A DNA stretch of 64,000 nucleotides from an uncultured Thermoleophilia bacterium (GTDB taxonomy: Bacteria; Actinomycetota; Thermoleophilia; Miltoncostaeales; Miltoncostaeaceae). The notes beneath the pieces were generated by a model that had not been told where the DNA came from, did no database searches, and was given only the letters and a program-made list of their open reading frames with translations. The position numbers and the translations under genes were made by a program. The stretch spans positions 1 to 64,000 of the forward strand of contig CALIKX010000026.1 in assembly GCA_938017905.1 (NCBI GenBank), given 5' to 3'. This document shows positions 10,183-18,548 of this stretch, piece after piece. Within the stretch, counting starts at the first letter, position 1; every line of letters begins with the position of its first letter.

Positions 10183-11133
10183 ATGGCTCGGATCCTTTCC
10201 GACGACCAACCGCGTGATCGCGCACCGGTCCTCACCTACGCCCTCATGGTGGCCTGGGTGGTGCTGTGGGTGGTCCAGTCGCTGCGCCCCGACGACGGGA
10301 ACATCGTGGATTCATCGCAGGCGCTTGCCTGCCGATGGGGAATGGTGCCCGCGCATCTCACCGGCGACGCCACGGCGGCGGCCGACCCCTGCGTGGTGCT
10401 CTCCGCGCAGCAGTCGCCGTGGATCGAGGCGGCGTCCGCGCAGTTCCTGCATGCGTCGTGGTGGCACCTCCTCGGCAACCTGCTGTTCCTCTGGGTCTTC
10501 GGCCCATCCGTGGAGCAGCGCCTGGGGCGCGCGCGGTTCCTGCCCGTGGTCGTCGCCTGCGGGTACGGGGCATTCCTGGTCGAGGCCGTGGCCGACGCCG
10601 GATCGGCGCAGCCGGTGGTCGGAGGTTCGGGCATCGTCGCCGCGGTCCTCGGGGCCTACCTCGTGCTGTTCCCCCGCGCCCGGCTGCACCTGGTCTCCGG
10701 GGGGAGCGGCACGGGGGCGGGGCTGCCGGCCTGGATCCCCATCGCCGCATGGATCGGCCTCGAGACCGCATATGCGGTGGCGGACGCGGGGTCGGGCACG
10801 GCCCACTGGGTGCACGTGGCCGGGTTCGCACTGGGGGCGCTGGTGGCGCTGCCCGCGTCCGCCGGACGGGGCACCCCGCGCCCCGCGCGACCGGACGCCG
10901 GCCAACCCGCCTGGGTGCGCGTGGCCGTGGCCCGGAACCAGCCCGAGGCCGAGATGATCCAGGGCATCCTCGCCGATGCCGGGATACCCGCCTATGTACG
11001 GCGCATGGCCGGCTTCGACGTGCCCGACTTCCTGGCGGGTGGCCCCCGGGACGTCATGGTCCCGGAGGGACGCGCCCTGGAGGCGCATGCGGTGATCGAC
11101 CCGCGGGAGCCCGGCCCCGCGGACGCGGGCTAG
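10183..11133 (+). CDS. Rhomboid intramembrane serine protease with C-terminal DUF2007-like domain
   Basis: Cleaves substrates within the membrane. The first helix (about 20-38) is followed by ASWWHLLGNLLFLWVFG with the conserved HxxxN. GGSGIVAAVLGAY holds the catalytic Ser. HWVHVAGFALGA supplies the catalytic His. Residues from about 245 on (WVRVAVARNQPEAEMIQGILADAG, then DVMVPEGRALEAHAVI) resemble the small DUF2007 putative signal-transducing domain. About 316 residues. The stop codon lies within a CTAG shared with the convergent gene. The fusion might tie protease action to a sensed ligand; that is inference. Confidence 0.83.
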   Translation: MARILSDDQPRDRAPVLTYALMVAWVVLWVVQSLRPDDGNIVDSSQALACRWGMVPAHLTGDATAAADPCVVLSAQQSPWIEAASAQFLHASWWHLLGNLLFLWVFGPSVEQRLGRARFLPVVVACGYGAFLVEAVADAGSAQPVVGGSGIVAAVLGAYLVLFPRARLHLVSGGSGTGAGLPAWIPIAAWIGLETAYAVADAGSGTAHWVHVAGFALGALVALPASAGRGTPRPARPDAGQPAWVRVAVARNQPEAEMIQGILADAGIPAYVRRMAGFDVPDFLAGGPRDVMVPEGRALEAHAVIDPREPGPADAG

Positions 11134-11984
11134 CGCCCGAGCACGATGGGCGACCGCCGCACGGGGCGGCTGCGGGCCGCGCGGATGCCCAGGGCGACAA
11201 GCGCGCTGCCCACCACCAGGCACACCACCAGGGCGATCCACCACCGGCCCAGGATCGCGACCGTCGCCGTCGACACCACATCCCCCGGATTGCCGGCCTC
11301 CACGAACGATGCCGCCATCGGCGGCACCGCCATGCGCATCGCAAGCGGGAACAGCGCGGTCACCATCACGGCCGCACCCACCGCTCGCAGCATGCGTGCC
11401 CGGTTCGTGCTGGCCCACAGGCCGATGGCGCCGAGGGCGACCGCCCCCAGGAGCAGCCACAGGGGCAGCCACCGCAGCATGTCGGCGGCGCCGGCGATGG
11501 TGCCGGCCGCGCTCGGCAGGTCCCGTGGCTGCACGGTCACCACGAGATCCTCGTCCGGCGGGATGGCGGATACGAGGTCGGGGTTCACCTGCCGCACCCT
11601 CTCCTCGGCGGTCGGCCGGAGGGCGGAGAGGTCGATCGTGACCGGCCCCGAGGGGTCGGCCTCGAACGCGCGCCGGGCCTGCTGGACCGCAGGACCGAGC
11701 AACTCGGGCAGGTCCGCGCCGAGGATGACGTCCTCCACCTGGGCGCGCACGATCTCGCGGGATGACGGGGTGAGGGACACCCCGCGCGCGGCCGCGTACT
11801 CATCGACCACCTGCGCCAGGGCGTCGGTCACGGCCTGCGCTCCCGGCGGGCTCTGCACGGTCTCGATCGTCACGTCCGCGAAGCCGGTGTCCGTGGTCAC
11901 CCGCCCCGCGGTGGTCCACACCACGACCGCCGCCAGCCATGCGAGCACGCAGAGGGCCGCGGCGACCACCCCGAGCGCCCTCAT
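11130..11984 (-). CDS. Membrane protein with extracytoplasmic domain, function unknown
   Basis: 284 residues. An N-terminal hydrophobic helix (about 4-24) is followed by about 150 polar residues that should lie outside the membrane (TGFADVTIETVQSPPGAQAV through VVTVQPRDLP). Three further hydrophobic segments and a short basic tail RPVRRSPIVLGR follow. The architecture resembles actinobacterial integral membrane proteins of unknown function with a large first loop. No catalytic motif was recognised. ATG 11984 is the only sensible start before the divergent FIST gene. The stop is shared in CTAG with the rhomboid gene. Confidence 0.72.
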   Translation of the reverse strand: MRALGVVAAALCVLAWLAAVVVWTTAGRVTTDTGFADVTIETVQSPPGAQAVTDALAQVVDEYAAARGVSLTPSSREIVRAQVEDVILGADLPELLGPAVQQARRAFEADPSGPVTIDLSALRPTAEERVRQVNPDLVSAIPPDEDLVVTVQPRDLPSAAGTIAGAADMLRWLPLWLLLGAVALGAIGLWASTNRARMLRAVGAAVMVTALFPLAMRMAVPPMAASFVEAGNPGDVVSTATVAILGRWWIALVVCLVVGSALVALGIRAARSRPVRRSPIVLGR

Positions 11985-12071
11985 GCGGCCGGCGGGGTGT
12001 CGGGATGGCGACGCATTCCCGGGAACCAGACCACCCGGGTACCCGGGTGTCAAGTACCGCGCGCCATGGGG

Positions 12072-12077
12072 CACACT
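12072..12077 (+). promoter_or_regulatory. Possible -10 element of the FIST gene
   Basis: CACACT, then 6 nt, then ATG 12084. It differs from TAnnnT only at the first base; the same hexamer precedes the gene at 47912. Confidence 0.35.
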
Positions 12078-12083
12078 GGACGC

Positions 12084-13256
12084 ATGAAGCGCTTCGCTTC
12101 CGCCCTGGTCGCGCTGCCGGACGCCGCAGAGGCGGCCCGCGACGCCGTCGCGCAGGTGACGGCGTCGCTCGGGGGCGAGTCCCCCGACCTCGCGGTGCTG
12201 TTCGCCACGCCCGACCTCATGGCGAACGCGCGCGGCATCGCCGCGATCATCACCGCGGGCATCCGCCCGGGCGCGCTCATCGGCTGCACTGGCGAGGCCA
12301 TCGCGGGCACGGGTGGCAGGGCGAACCGGGCCCCCGGCCTCGCCCTCTGGGCCGCCGTCCTCGGCACCGGGGCACCGGACGCCTTTGCCCTGCGGCCCGG
12401 GCAGGACCCGGACGGCCGGCCGCTGCTCACGGGATGGCCCCCGCACCTCGACCCCGCGGCGCCGGGGCCGCTCGCCTCCGGCGACCCCACCCTGCTGCTG
12501 GCCGACCCGTTCTCGTTCCCGCCCGGGGCCCTTGCGGGGCCGGACGGTCGGGCGGCGCCACGAGCCGTGATCGGCGGACTGGCATCGGGTGGACGGCGGG
12601 CGGGCGACCACCGGCTGGTGATCGGCGAGGAGGTCCTCACCGCGGGCGCCGTGGGGGTGGCCGTGCCCGGCATGCGCGCCGTGGTGTCACAGGGATGCCG
12701 TCCGGTGGGACCGGAGATAACCATTACCGGATGCACGGGGCCGGTGATCACCCACCTGGCGGGAAAGCCGGCGCTCGAGCGCATCCGCGAGGTGATCGCC
12801 GGGCTTCCCGGCCACGAGCAGGCCCTCATGGGGCCGGGCGTGCTTATCGGGCTGGCGCTCGGCACCGACGCACCCGTGCTCGCGCCCGGCGACTTCCTGG
12901 TGCGGGGCGTCGCCGCCGTCGACGAGGCCACGGGCGCCATCGCGGTGGGCGAGCACCCCCGCCTGGGCCAGGTGGTGCAGGTGCAAGTGCGCGATGCGGC
13001 ATCGGCCGACGCGGACCTGCAGCGGGCGCTCTCCGGCCTGCCCGCCTCCGTGGCCGGCGGCGCCGTGCTGTTCACCTGCACCGGCCGGGCGGCACCCCCC
13101 TCCGGCACACCCCACCACGACGCGCGGGCCGTGCACGATGCGCTCGGCGGCATCCCGCTCGCGGGAATCGCGTGCAACGGCGAGATCGGCCCGGTGGGCG
13201 GCGGGTCGTACCTGCACGCGCACACCGCCACCATGGCGGTCTTCACGCGCGACTGA
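12084..13256 (+). CDS. FIST-domain protein
   Basis: FIST_N and FIST_C domains are thought to bind small ligands, perhaps amino acids, and usually form the sensory part of signal-transduction proteins. The N-terminal half holds GALIGCTGEAIAGTG, the characteristic FIST loop. The C-terminal half has VLFTCTGRA and GIACNGEIGPVGGGSYLHAHTATMAVF, the FIST_C signature. 390 residues with no kinase, GGDEF or methyl-accepting domain attached, so this is the free-standing form. The next gene downstream is a small DNA-binding protein with its own promoter; a functional link is only positional. Confidence 0.8.
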   Translation: MKRFASALVALPDAAEAARDAVAQVTASLGGESPDLAVLFATPDLMANARGIAAIITAGIRPGALIGCTGEAIAGTGGRANRAPGLALWAAVLGTGAPDAFALRPGQDPDGRPLLTGWPPHLDPAAPGPLASGDPTLLLADPFSFPPGALAGPDGRAAPRAVIGGLASGGRRAGDHRLVIGEEVLTAGAVGVAVPGMRAVVSQGCRPVGPEITITGCTGPVITHLAGKPALERIREVIAGLPGHEQALMGPGVLIGLALGTDAPVLAPGDFLVRGVAAVDEATGAIAVGEHPRLGQVVQVQVRDAASADADLQRALSGLPASVAGGAVLFTCTGRAAPPSGTPHHDARAVHDALGGIPLAGIACNGEIGPVGGGSYLHAHTATMAVFTRD

Positions 13257-13260
13257 TACG

Positions 13261-13316
13261 CATCAATTGCAACTTTCATTAAATCAATTGACATGAGTCA
13301 ATTGCATGTGAGATAA
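13261..13316 (+). promoter_or_regulatory. AT-rich promoter with repeated CAATTG boxes
   Basis: Three CAATTG palindromes lie at 13264-13269, 13285-13290 and 13299-13304. The last two flank a consensus -35 box TTGACA (13288-13293), with AGATAA 17 nt downstream (13311-13316). A related TCATCAATCAA follows at 13320. The AT content is far above the surroundings. The boxes straddle the -35 region as operators would; autoregulation by the downstream protein is inference. Confidence 0.6.
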
Positions 13317-13344
13317 GAGTCATCAATCAACGTGGAGTAATGCC

Positions 13345-13797
13345 GTGATGAACCATGACGACACCGGGGTGACCCCCCCACCGGCTGCGGGCGCGCCTGC
13401 GACCGAACGCACGCCGGACCCGGCCCCCCGCGGCGGCGTGGCCGAGGCGATCTTCGCCGAGGTCGAGCAGATGACCGCGGGCGGGGCGATGTCGAAGAGC
13501 GATGCCTTCGAGGACATCTCGCGGCGCACCGGGCGCCGGGCCGGCACCGTCGCGGCCAACTACTACCGCATCGCGCGCAAGCGCGGGGTGGCGCTGCAGC
13601 CGCGCGGACGACGCGGCACCGCCCGCGCACAGGCCACCTCCGGCACCGGAACGACGGCCGATGCCCTCGCGGCGGCGGAGAAGGCCCTTGCCGACCTGGC
13701 CGCGGCCGTGCGCGCGCAGGAGGATGAGCTCACCCGGCTGCGCGAGCAGGCCGAGCAGTTCGCGAAGCTCCGGGAGATCATCGCCCGTAACGCCTAG
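13345..13797 (+). CDS. Small DNA-binding protein with C-terminal coiled coil
   Basis: 150 residues. A Pro/Ala-rich leader precedes a helix-turn-helix-like core, AMSKSDAFEDISRRTGRR then GTVAANYYRIARKRGV. A basic linker QPRGRRGTARA is followed by a heptad-rich helix from about 105 to 147 (LAAAEKALADLAAAVRAQ, ELTRLREQAEQFAKL) expected to form a coiled coil, probably for dimerisation. GTG 13345 follows GGAG by 7 nt; ATG 13348 is also possible. It has its own strong TTGACA promoter with repeat boxes. I recognise a regulator-like protein but not its target. Confidence 0.72.
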   Translation: MMNHDDTGVTPPPAAGAPATERTPDPAPRGGVAEAIFAEVEQMTAGGAMSKSDAFEDISRRTGRRAGTVAANYYRIARKRGVALQPRGRRGTARAQATSGTGTTADALAAAEKALADLAAAVRAQEDELTRLREQAEQFAKLREIIARNA

Positions 13798-13803
13798 CGG
13801 GCG

Positions 13804-14826
13804 TCAGTCCATGCGGACCGGGCGCTTGTCGCCCGAGCCCCCGCGCAGGATCGCGGGGACCTCATCGAGGGTCACCTCGGCACCGAGGAGAGCCCCGAAG
13901 GGCGCCCCGCCCGCGTGCAGCAATTCCAGCGCGCCCCGCACGGCCGCGGGGGTGTGGTGGTAGGTACCGCGCACGGACAGCTCGCCGTAGTGCAAGGGGA
14001 ACGTGGGGAGCGTGACGGTTGTGCCGGGCGCGCACCCGCCGTACAGGAGCACCTCGCCCCCTGGCCGGGCAATTGCCACCGCGGCCTCCCAGGCCTCGGG
14101 CCGCCCGACGGCCTCCACCACCGCATCCGGTCCGCGCCCGCCGCCGTGCGCATCCCGCACCGCGGCGATGGCCGCCGGATCACGGGGGGCATTCATGGCA
14201 GCCGTCGCGCCGAACCGGAGCCCGCGGTCCCGGCGGGAGGGGTGCGGGTCGCACAGGGTCACGCGGCAGCCACGACCGGCGAGCAGCCCGGTGATGAGGG
14301 TGCCCTGCACACCGCCGCCGAGCACCACCACCTCGTCACCGGCCCCCGCCTCCACGCGCTCGATGCCACGCACCGCGCAGGCCAGCGGCTCGACCATCGC
14401 CGCGAGTTCCGGGCGCAGGCCCTCCGGCAGCGGGAGCATGTTGCGCCCGGTGATGCGCGCGGGCACGCGCAGGTACTCCGCGTAGGCACCCGACAGGTAC
14501 GTGATGTCCTCGCACAGCGATGGCCGCCCCCGCAGGCACGGCGGGCAGTCGCCGCAGGGCGCGGAGTTGGCCACGACGACCGCATCGCCCTCGCGCACGG
14601 TCGCCACCCCGGGCCCCACGGCGGCAACCACCCCGCAGGCCTCGTGCCCGAAGGGCGCAGGCGGAGCCGGGAGGGCCGGATGCGTCCCCTGTCGCAGCAT
14701 CTTGGCGTCGGTGGCGCAGGTGAGCGCACGGGTCACCCGGAGCACCACCTCGCCAGGGCCCGGCTCGGGAACCGGGGCCTCCTCGAGGCGGACGTCGTCG
14801 GGACCGTGGAGCACCAGGGCGCGCAT
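13804..14826 (-). CDS. Zinc-dependent medium-chain alcohol dehydrogenase
   Basis: NAD(P)-linked oxidation of an alcohol or polyol. 340 residues of the GroES-like plus Rossmann type. The catalytic zinc ligands are likely the Cys in LTCATDAKML and the GHEACG His-Glu. The structural-zinc cysteines are in CGDCPPCLRGRPSLC. The nucleotide fold is VVVLGGGVQGTLITGLLAGRG. The substrate is unknown; sorbitol or threonine dehydrogenase-like members share these features. ATG 14826 lies 8 nt after TACCGT. It is divergent from the prenyl synthase that opens the hopanoid block. Confidence 0.85.
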   Translation of the reverse strand: MRALVLHGPDDVRLEEAPVPEPGPGEVVLRVTRALTCATDAKMLRQGTHPALPAPPAPFGHEACGVVAAVGPGVATVREGDAVVVANSAPCGDCPPCLRGRPSLCEDITYLSGAYAEYLRVPARITGRNMLPLPEGLRPELAAMVEPLACAVRGIERVEAGAGDEVVVLGGGVQGTLITGLLAGRGCRVTLCDPHPSRRDRGLRFGATAAMNAPRDPAAIAAVRDAHGGGRGPDAVVEAVGRPEAWEAAVAIARPGGEVLLYGGCAPGTTVTLPTFPLHYGELSVRGTYHHTPAAVRGALELLHAGGAPFGALLGAEVTLDEVPAILRGGSGDKRPVRMD

Positions 14827-14834
14827 GGCGGGCG

Positions 14835-14840
14835 ACGGTA
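14835..14840 (-). promoter_or_regulatory. -10 element of the alcohol dehydrogenase gene
   Basis: TACCGT, then 8 nt, then ATG 14826 on the minus strand. Confidence 0.45.
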
Positions 14841-14849
14841 CCAGCCGGG

Positions 14850-14855
14850 TAGCCT
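14850..14855 (+). promoter_or_regulatory. -10 element of the prenyl diphosphate synthase gene
   Basis: TAGCCT, then 8 nt, then ATG 14864. Only 37 nt separate the two divergent start codons, so both promoters must overlap the opposite gene. Confidence 0.5.
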
Positions 14856-14863
14856 GCCGCCCC

Positions 14864-15787
14864 ATGAGCGAGCCCGCCGCGCAGAGCGTTCATGCCCGGT
14901 ATCCGGAGCACCTGAGGCAGCAGGTGGACGAGTACCTCGCCGGCCTCTGGTTCACCGTGAACGATCCGCGCGCATCGGCCGAGGCCGAGGGCACCGGGGG
15001 GCTCGTCGAGGCGATGCGCTACTCACTGCTCGCGGGCGGCAAGCGCATCCGGCCGGTACTCGCGCTCGCGACGGCGGAATCGCTCGGATGCGACCCGCGC
15101 GCGCTCATGCCGGCCGCCGCGGCCATCGAGCTGGTGCACACCTACTCGCTCATCCATGACGACCTGCCGGCGATGGACGACGACGACCTGCGGCGGGGAA
15201 TGCCGACCTGCCACGTGGTGTTCGGCGACGACGTCGCGATCCTCGCCGGTGATGCGCTGTTCGCCGAGGCCGTCCGGCTCGTGTGCGAGGAGCAGGCCGG
15301 CGGCCCGGCCGTGCAGGCGGGGATCCTCCGCGAGATCAGCCGGGCCACCGGGGTCGCCGGCATGGTGGGGGGCCAGTACCTCGACCTGAAGGGCGCGGGC
15401 GCGGGCGGTGCCGGCCCCCTGGCCGCGATGCACGCGCTGAAGACCGGCCGCCTCATGGCGGTGTCGGTGCATGTGGCGCTGGTCCTGGCGCCGCCGCCTG
15501 CGAAGCAGGAGCGCATCTACCGCGCGTTCGCGCGCGAGCTGGGCCTGCTGTTCCAGATCGTGGACGACATCCTCGACGTCGCAGGCTCCGAGGAGGAACT
15601 CGGCAAGGCCGTGGGCGCGGATGAGCGCATGGGCAAGGTCACCTACACGAGCCTGCACGGCATGGAGCGGGCCCGGGCGCTCGCGTCCGAATCGCATGCG
15701 CGCGCCCGGGCACTGCTGGCCGAGCTCGACGGCCCGGTGGACGATCTGGCCGCCATCACCGACACGGCATTCGCGCGCCAGAACTGA
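14864..15787 (+). CDS. ispA: Short-chain trans-prenyl diphosphate synthase (farnesyl/geranylgeranyl type)
   Basis: Condenses isopentenyl diphosphate with allylic diphosphates, most likely giving the farnesyl diphosphate used for squalene. Motifs in order: AGGKRIRPVLA, first Asp-rich region HDDLPAMDDDDLRRG (with the two-residue insertion usual in bacterial FPP synthases), GDALFAEA, GQYLDLKG, KTGRLM, and second Asp-rich region FQIVDDILDV. 307 residues. Position directly before hpnH supports precursor supply for hopanoids. Chain length (C15 or C20) cannot be fixed by eye. Confidence 0.88.
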   Translation: MSEPAAQSVHARYPEHLRQQVDEYLAGLWFTVNDPRASAEAEGTGGLVEAMRYSLLAGGKRIRPVLALATAESLGCDPRALMPAAAAIELVHTYSLIHDDLPAMDDDDLRRGMPTCHVVFGDDVAILAGDALFAEAVRLVCEEQAGGPAVQAGILREISRATGVAGMVGGQYLDLKGAGAGGAGPLAAMHALKTGRLMAVSVHVALVLAPPPAKQERIYRAFARELGLLFQIVDDILDVAGSEEELGKAVGADERMGKVTYTSLHGMERARALASESHARARALLAELDGPVDDLAAITDTAFARQN

Positions 15788-15822
15788 CCGGGCGGGCGGC
15801 GGCATCGCGCCGGTGCGTGGGT

Positions 15823-15828
15823 TACGGT
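15823..15828 (+). promoter_or_regulatory. Possible -10 element for the hpn genes
   Basis: TACGGT in the 79-nt gap after the prenyl synthase, 38 nt before the hpnH start. The leader carries AGGAGG 5 nt before GTG 15867, one of the few strong ribosome sites here. This contrasts with the leaderless pattern elsewhere. Confidence 0.35.
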
Positions 15829-15866
15829 TTGATTCTGCAGGTCCGGATGGCGATGAGGAGGAACCG

Positions 15867-16874
15867 GTGGCAAAGCGCCCGCTCTCGCTCGAGCTTGGCA
15901 TGGCGACGTACATCGCGAAGAAGAAGCTGCTGGAGCGCAAGGAGCGCTTCCCCTTCACCCTCATGCTCGAACCCCTCGAGCTCTGCAACCTCGCCTGCAC
16001 CGGATGCGGGCGCATCCAGGAGTACAAGGACGTCTTCCACAAGCGGCTGAGCGTGGAGGAGTGCCTGAGCGTGGCCGAGGAGTGCGGCGCCCCGATCGTG
16101 AACATCCCCGGCGGCGAGCCGCTGATCCACAAGCAGATCGACGAGATCGTGCACGGCATCATTGACCAGGGGCGCTTCGTCTACCTCTGCACCAACGGCA
16201 TCCTCATGGACCGCGCCTTCGGCCGCATCGAGCCCTCGAAGCGCTTCGCGTTCGTCGTGCACATCGATGGCATGGAATCCGTGCACGACCACGCCGTCGA
16301 CCGTCGCGGGGTCTTCACGAAGGCCACGGGGCACATGCGCGAGGCCATCGAGCGCGGCTACCGCGTGTGCACCAACACCACGATCTTCCGCGGCACGCCC
16401 GCCGAGGAGTACGTGGAGCTGTTCCAGTACCTGAAGGACATGGGCGTGGAGGGATGCATCACCTCGCCCGGCTACGACTACCAGTCGGTCACCCAGGACC
16501 GCGAGCAGTTCCTCGCGCGCACCGAGGCCCAGGAGCTCTACACCGAGGTCCACCGGCGGTGCGAGGGCCTCGACATCCCCTTCTACAACAACCCGCTCTT
16601 CCACGAGTTCCTGCAGGGCAAGCGCGAGTACCGCTGCTCCGCCTGGAGCATGCCCACCTACACCGTCGAGGGCTGGCGCTCGCCGTGCTACCTGCTGGCC
16701 GACCGCCATGTGGAGAGCATGCGCGAGCTGTTCGAGGGAACCGACTGGGAGCGGTACGGCACCGACCGCGACCCCCGGTGCGCGAACTGCCTGATGCACT
16801 GCGGCTACGAGGCCTCGACCATCCTCGACGCCATGTCGCGCCCCAAGGACCTGCTCGCGCTCGCGCGCGGGTGA
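15867..16874 (+). CDS. hpnH: Hopanoid radical SAM protein, adenosylhopane synthase
   Basis: Uses a 4Fe-4S cluster and S-adenosylmethionine to add an adenosyl group to diploptene, giving adenosylhopane, the first step of side-chain extension. The cluster ligands are C40, C44 and C47 in LCNLACTGCGRIQEY. GGEPL follows in VNIPGGEPLIHKQ. Later cysteines CANCLMHCGYEA near the C-terminus are also typical of HpnH. 335 residues, full length. GTG 15867 is set by AGGAGG 5 nt upstream. First of the run hpnH-hpnG-hpnA-shc-hpnC-hpnD-hpnE. Confidence 0.93.
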   Translation: MAKRPLSLELGMATYIAKKKLLERKERFPFTLMLEPLELCNLACTGCGRIQEYKDVFHKRLSVEECLSVAEECGAPIVNIPGGEPLIHKQIDEIVHGIIDQGRFVYLCTNGILMDRAFGRIEPSKRFAFVVHIDGMESVHDHAVDRRGVFTKATGHMREAIERGYRVCTNTTIFRGTPAEEYVELFQYLKDMGVEGCITSPGYDYQSVTQDREQFLARTEAQELYTEVHRRCEGLDIPFYNNPLFHEFLQGKREYRCSAWSMPTYTVEGWRSPCYLLADRHVESMRELFEGTDWERYGTDRDPRCANCLMHCGYEASTILDAMSRPKDLLALARG

Positions 16875-16893
16875 ACGGGGGCGGCACGGACCG

Positions 16894-17541
16894 ATGCGCC
16901 GCGCCGTGGTCGCGCTGATGTGCGCCGTGCCCGCCGAGGAGCGGATGCTGCGGCGCTTCGCCGGCCCGGGCGTCCGTGTGATTGCGACGGGCATGGGAGC
17001 CATACCCGCGGAACTCCGCGCCCGGCAGGCGATCGAGGACGGCGCCACGGCGCTCATCTCCGTGGGCTTCTGCGGCGCCCTCGACCCCGCCCTGCCGCGT
17101 GGCGGAGTGGTGATACCGGCCGTCGTGCGCGATGCGCGGACCGGGGAGGCCTGGCCGTGCGATCCCGTGCTCGCGCGGGGTGCCGGCACCCCGCGGGGGG
17201 CACTCGTGACGGCGGAGGCCCTCACCGGCACCCGCGCGGCGCGCCGCCGGCTGGACGGGATTGCCGTCGACCTCGAGAGCGCCGGCACGGCCCGCGCATG
17301 CGCCGTCGCTGGCATTCCGTTCGCCGTCATCCGGGCGGTCACGGACCGCGCGGATGACGACCTGCCCGACCTGGAGGGCGTGGTCGCGCCGGATGGCAGC
17401 GTGCATCCGGCGCGCGTGATCGGCCGCATGGCGTCACGACCGGGCGACATCGCCGCGTGGGTGCGGCTGGCCCGGGGCGCCCGCGCGGCCCGGCGCGGGC
17501 TGGTGCCGGCCGTCGCATCGGCCCTGGCGGTCGCGGCCTGA
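16894..17541 (+). CDS. hpnG: Nucleoside-phosphorylase-like hopanoid protein (HpnG-like)
   Basis: HpnG is understood to remove adenine from adenosylhopane to give ribosylhopane. This 215-residue protein has the purine/5'-methylthioadenosine nucleosidase fold pattern: an opening VVALMCAVPAEERML, GMGAIPAE, ISVGFCGALDP, and a VDLESAGTARACAVAG segment in which VDLESA corresponds to the substrate-binding Met/Glu region. AVIRAVTDRADDDLPDL is also typical. It lies between hpnH and hpnA with a one-base stop/start overlap (TGATG) into hpnA. The assignment rests on fold pattern plus position. Confidence 0.8.
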   Translation: MRRAVVALMCAVPAEERMLRRFAGPGVRVIATGMGAIPAELRARQAIEDGATALISVGFCGALDPALPRGGVVIPAVVRDARTGEAWPCDPVLARGAGTPRGALVTAEALTGTRAARRRLDGIAVDLESAGTARACAVAGIPFAVIRAVTDRADDDLPDLEGVVAPDGSVHPARVIGRMASRPGDIAAWVRLARGARAARRGLVPAVASALAVAA

Positions 17542-18548
17542 TGCGGGCGCTCGTCACCGGGGCCACCGGGTTCATCGGCGCGCACGTGGCCCGGCACCTG
17601 CGGGACGCCGGGCACGAGGTGCGGGGGCTCGTGCGGCCCGGGGGCACGCCCGCCGATGCGCTGCCCGACGGGGTGGGCCCCGTGATCGGCGATGTCCGCG
17701 ATGCCGACGCCATGGCCGGCGCCGCGCGGGGGGTGGACGCCATCTTCCACGTCGCGGCCCTCTACTCGCTGAGCAGGCGCCGCGCGGCGGCCGTGCGGAG
17801 CGTCAACGTGGACGGCACGCGGGTGGTGATCGACGTCGCCCGTGCGTCCGGGGCGCGCCTGGTGCACACCTCGTCGGTCGCGACGATCGGAATCCCCGGG
17901 GACGGCACCCATGGCGACGAGGAGACACCGCAGCCGCTGTCGCAGGTGATCGGCGCCTACAAGGCCTCGAAGGTGGAGGCCGAGGGCCTGGTGCGACGCG
18001 CGGTCGGCACGGGACTGCAGGCGTTCATCGTCAATCCCACGGCGCCGATCGGACCCGGGGACCATCACCCCACGCCGACGGGCCGGTTGGTGCGCGACGC
18101 GCTCGACGGGGGCATGCCGGCATTCGTCGACACCGGTCTGAACCTCGTGGACGTGCGCGACGTGGCGGCCGGGCACCTGCTCGCGCTCGAGCGCGGGGTC
18201 GCGGGACGGCGCTACATCCTCGGACATGCATGGGGCAACCTGACCCTGCAGGAGATCCTCGCGATGGTGCACCGCGCGGGCGGGCCGCCTGCCCCCACCC
18301 GCCGCATCCCCCATTCGGTGGCGATCGCCGCCGCGGCCGCCGATGAGATCGTGGAGGGGCGGCTCCTGCGGCGCGAGCCGCGCGCGCCGCTGGACGGCGC
18401 CCTGCTCGCGCGCAAGCGCATGTTCTTCTCCCCCCAGCGCGCCATCCGCGAGATCGGGCTGCCCCAGTCGGACCTGGATGCCGCCATGGATGACGCCATG
18501 GCGTGGTTCCGCACTCACGCCCCCGCCCATCGGGCCGCCGCCGCATGA
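17541..18548 (+). CDS. hpnA: Hopanoid-associated sugar epimerase / SDR (HpnA)
   Basis: Extended short-chain dehydrogenase. NAD(P)-binding TGATGFIGAHVARHL opens the protein. The active-site Ser region is LVHTSSVATIG, and the catalytic Tyr-Lys is in GAYKASKVEAE. VNPTAPIGPGDHHPTPTG matches the HpnA subgroup well. 335 residues. It is linked genetically to hopanoid side-chain synthesis in other bacteria, though its exact reaction is not settled. The start overlaps the hpnG-like stop by 1 nt and its stop overlaps the shc start by 4 nt. Confidence 0.88.
   Translation: MRALVTGATGFIGAHVARHLRDAGHEVRGLVRPGGTPADALPDGVGPVIGDVRDADAMAGAARGVDAIFHVAALYSLSRRRAAAVRSVNVDGTRVVIDVARASGARLVHTSSVATIGIPGDGTHGDEETPQPLSQVIGAYKASKVEAEGLVRRAVGTGLQAFIVNPTAPIGPGDHHPTPTGRLVRDALDGGMPAFVDTGLNLVDVRDVAAGHLLALERGVAGRRYILGHAWGNLTLQEILAMVHRAGGPPAPTRRIPHSVAIAAAAADEIVEGRLLRREPRAPLDGALLARKRMFFSPQRAIREIGLPQSDLDAAMDDAMAWFRTHAPAHRAAAA

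Noticed and set aside
13257-13344. Riboswitch before the small DNA-binding gene
   Set aside because: The AT-rich stretch is made of short palindromic boxes around a -35 element; it lies upstream of the likely transcription start and shows no aptamer-like folding.
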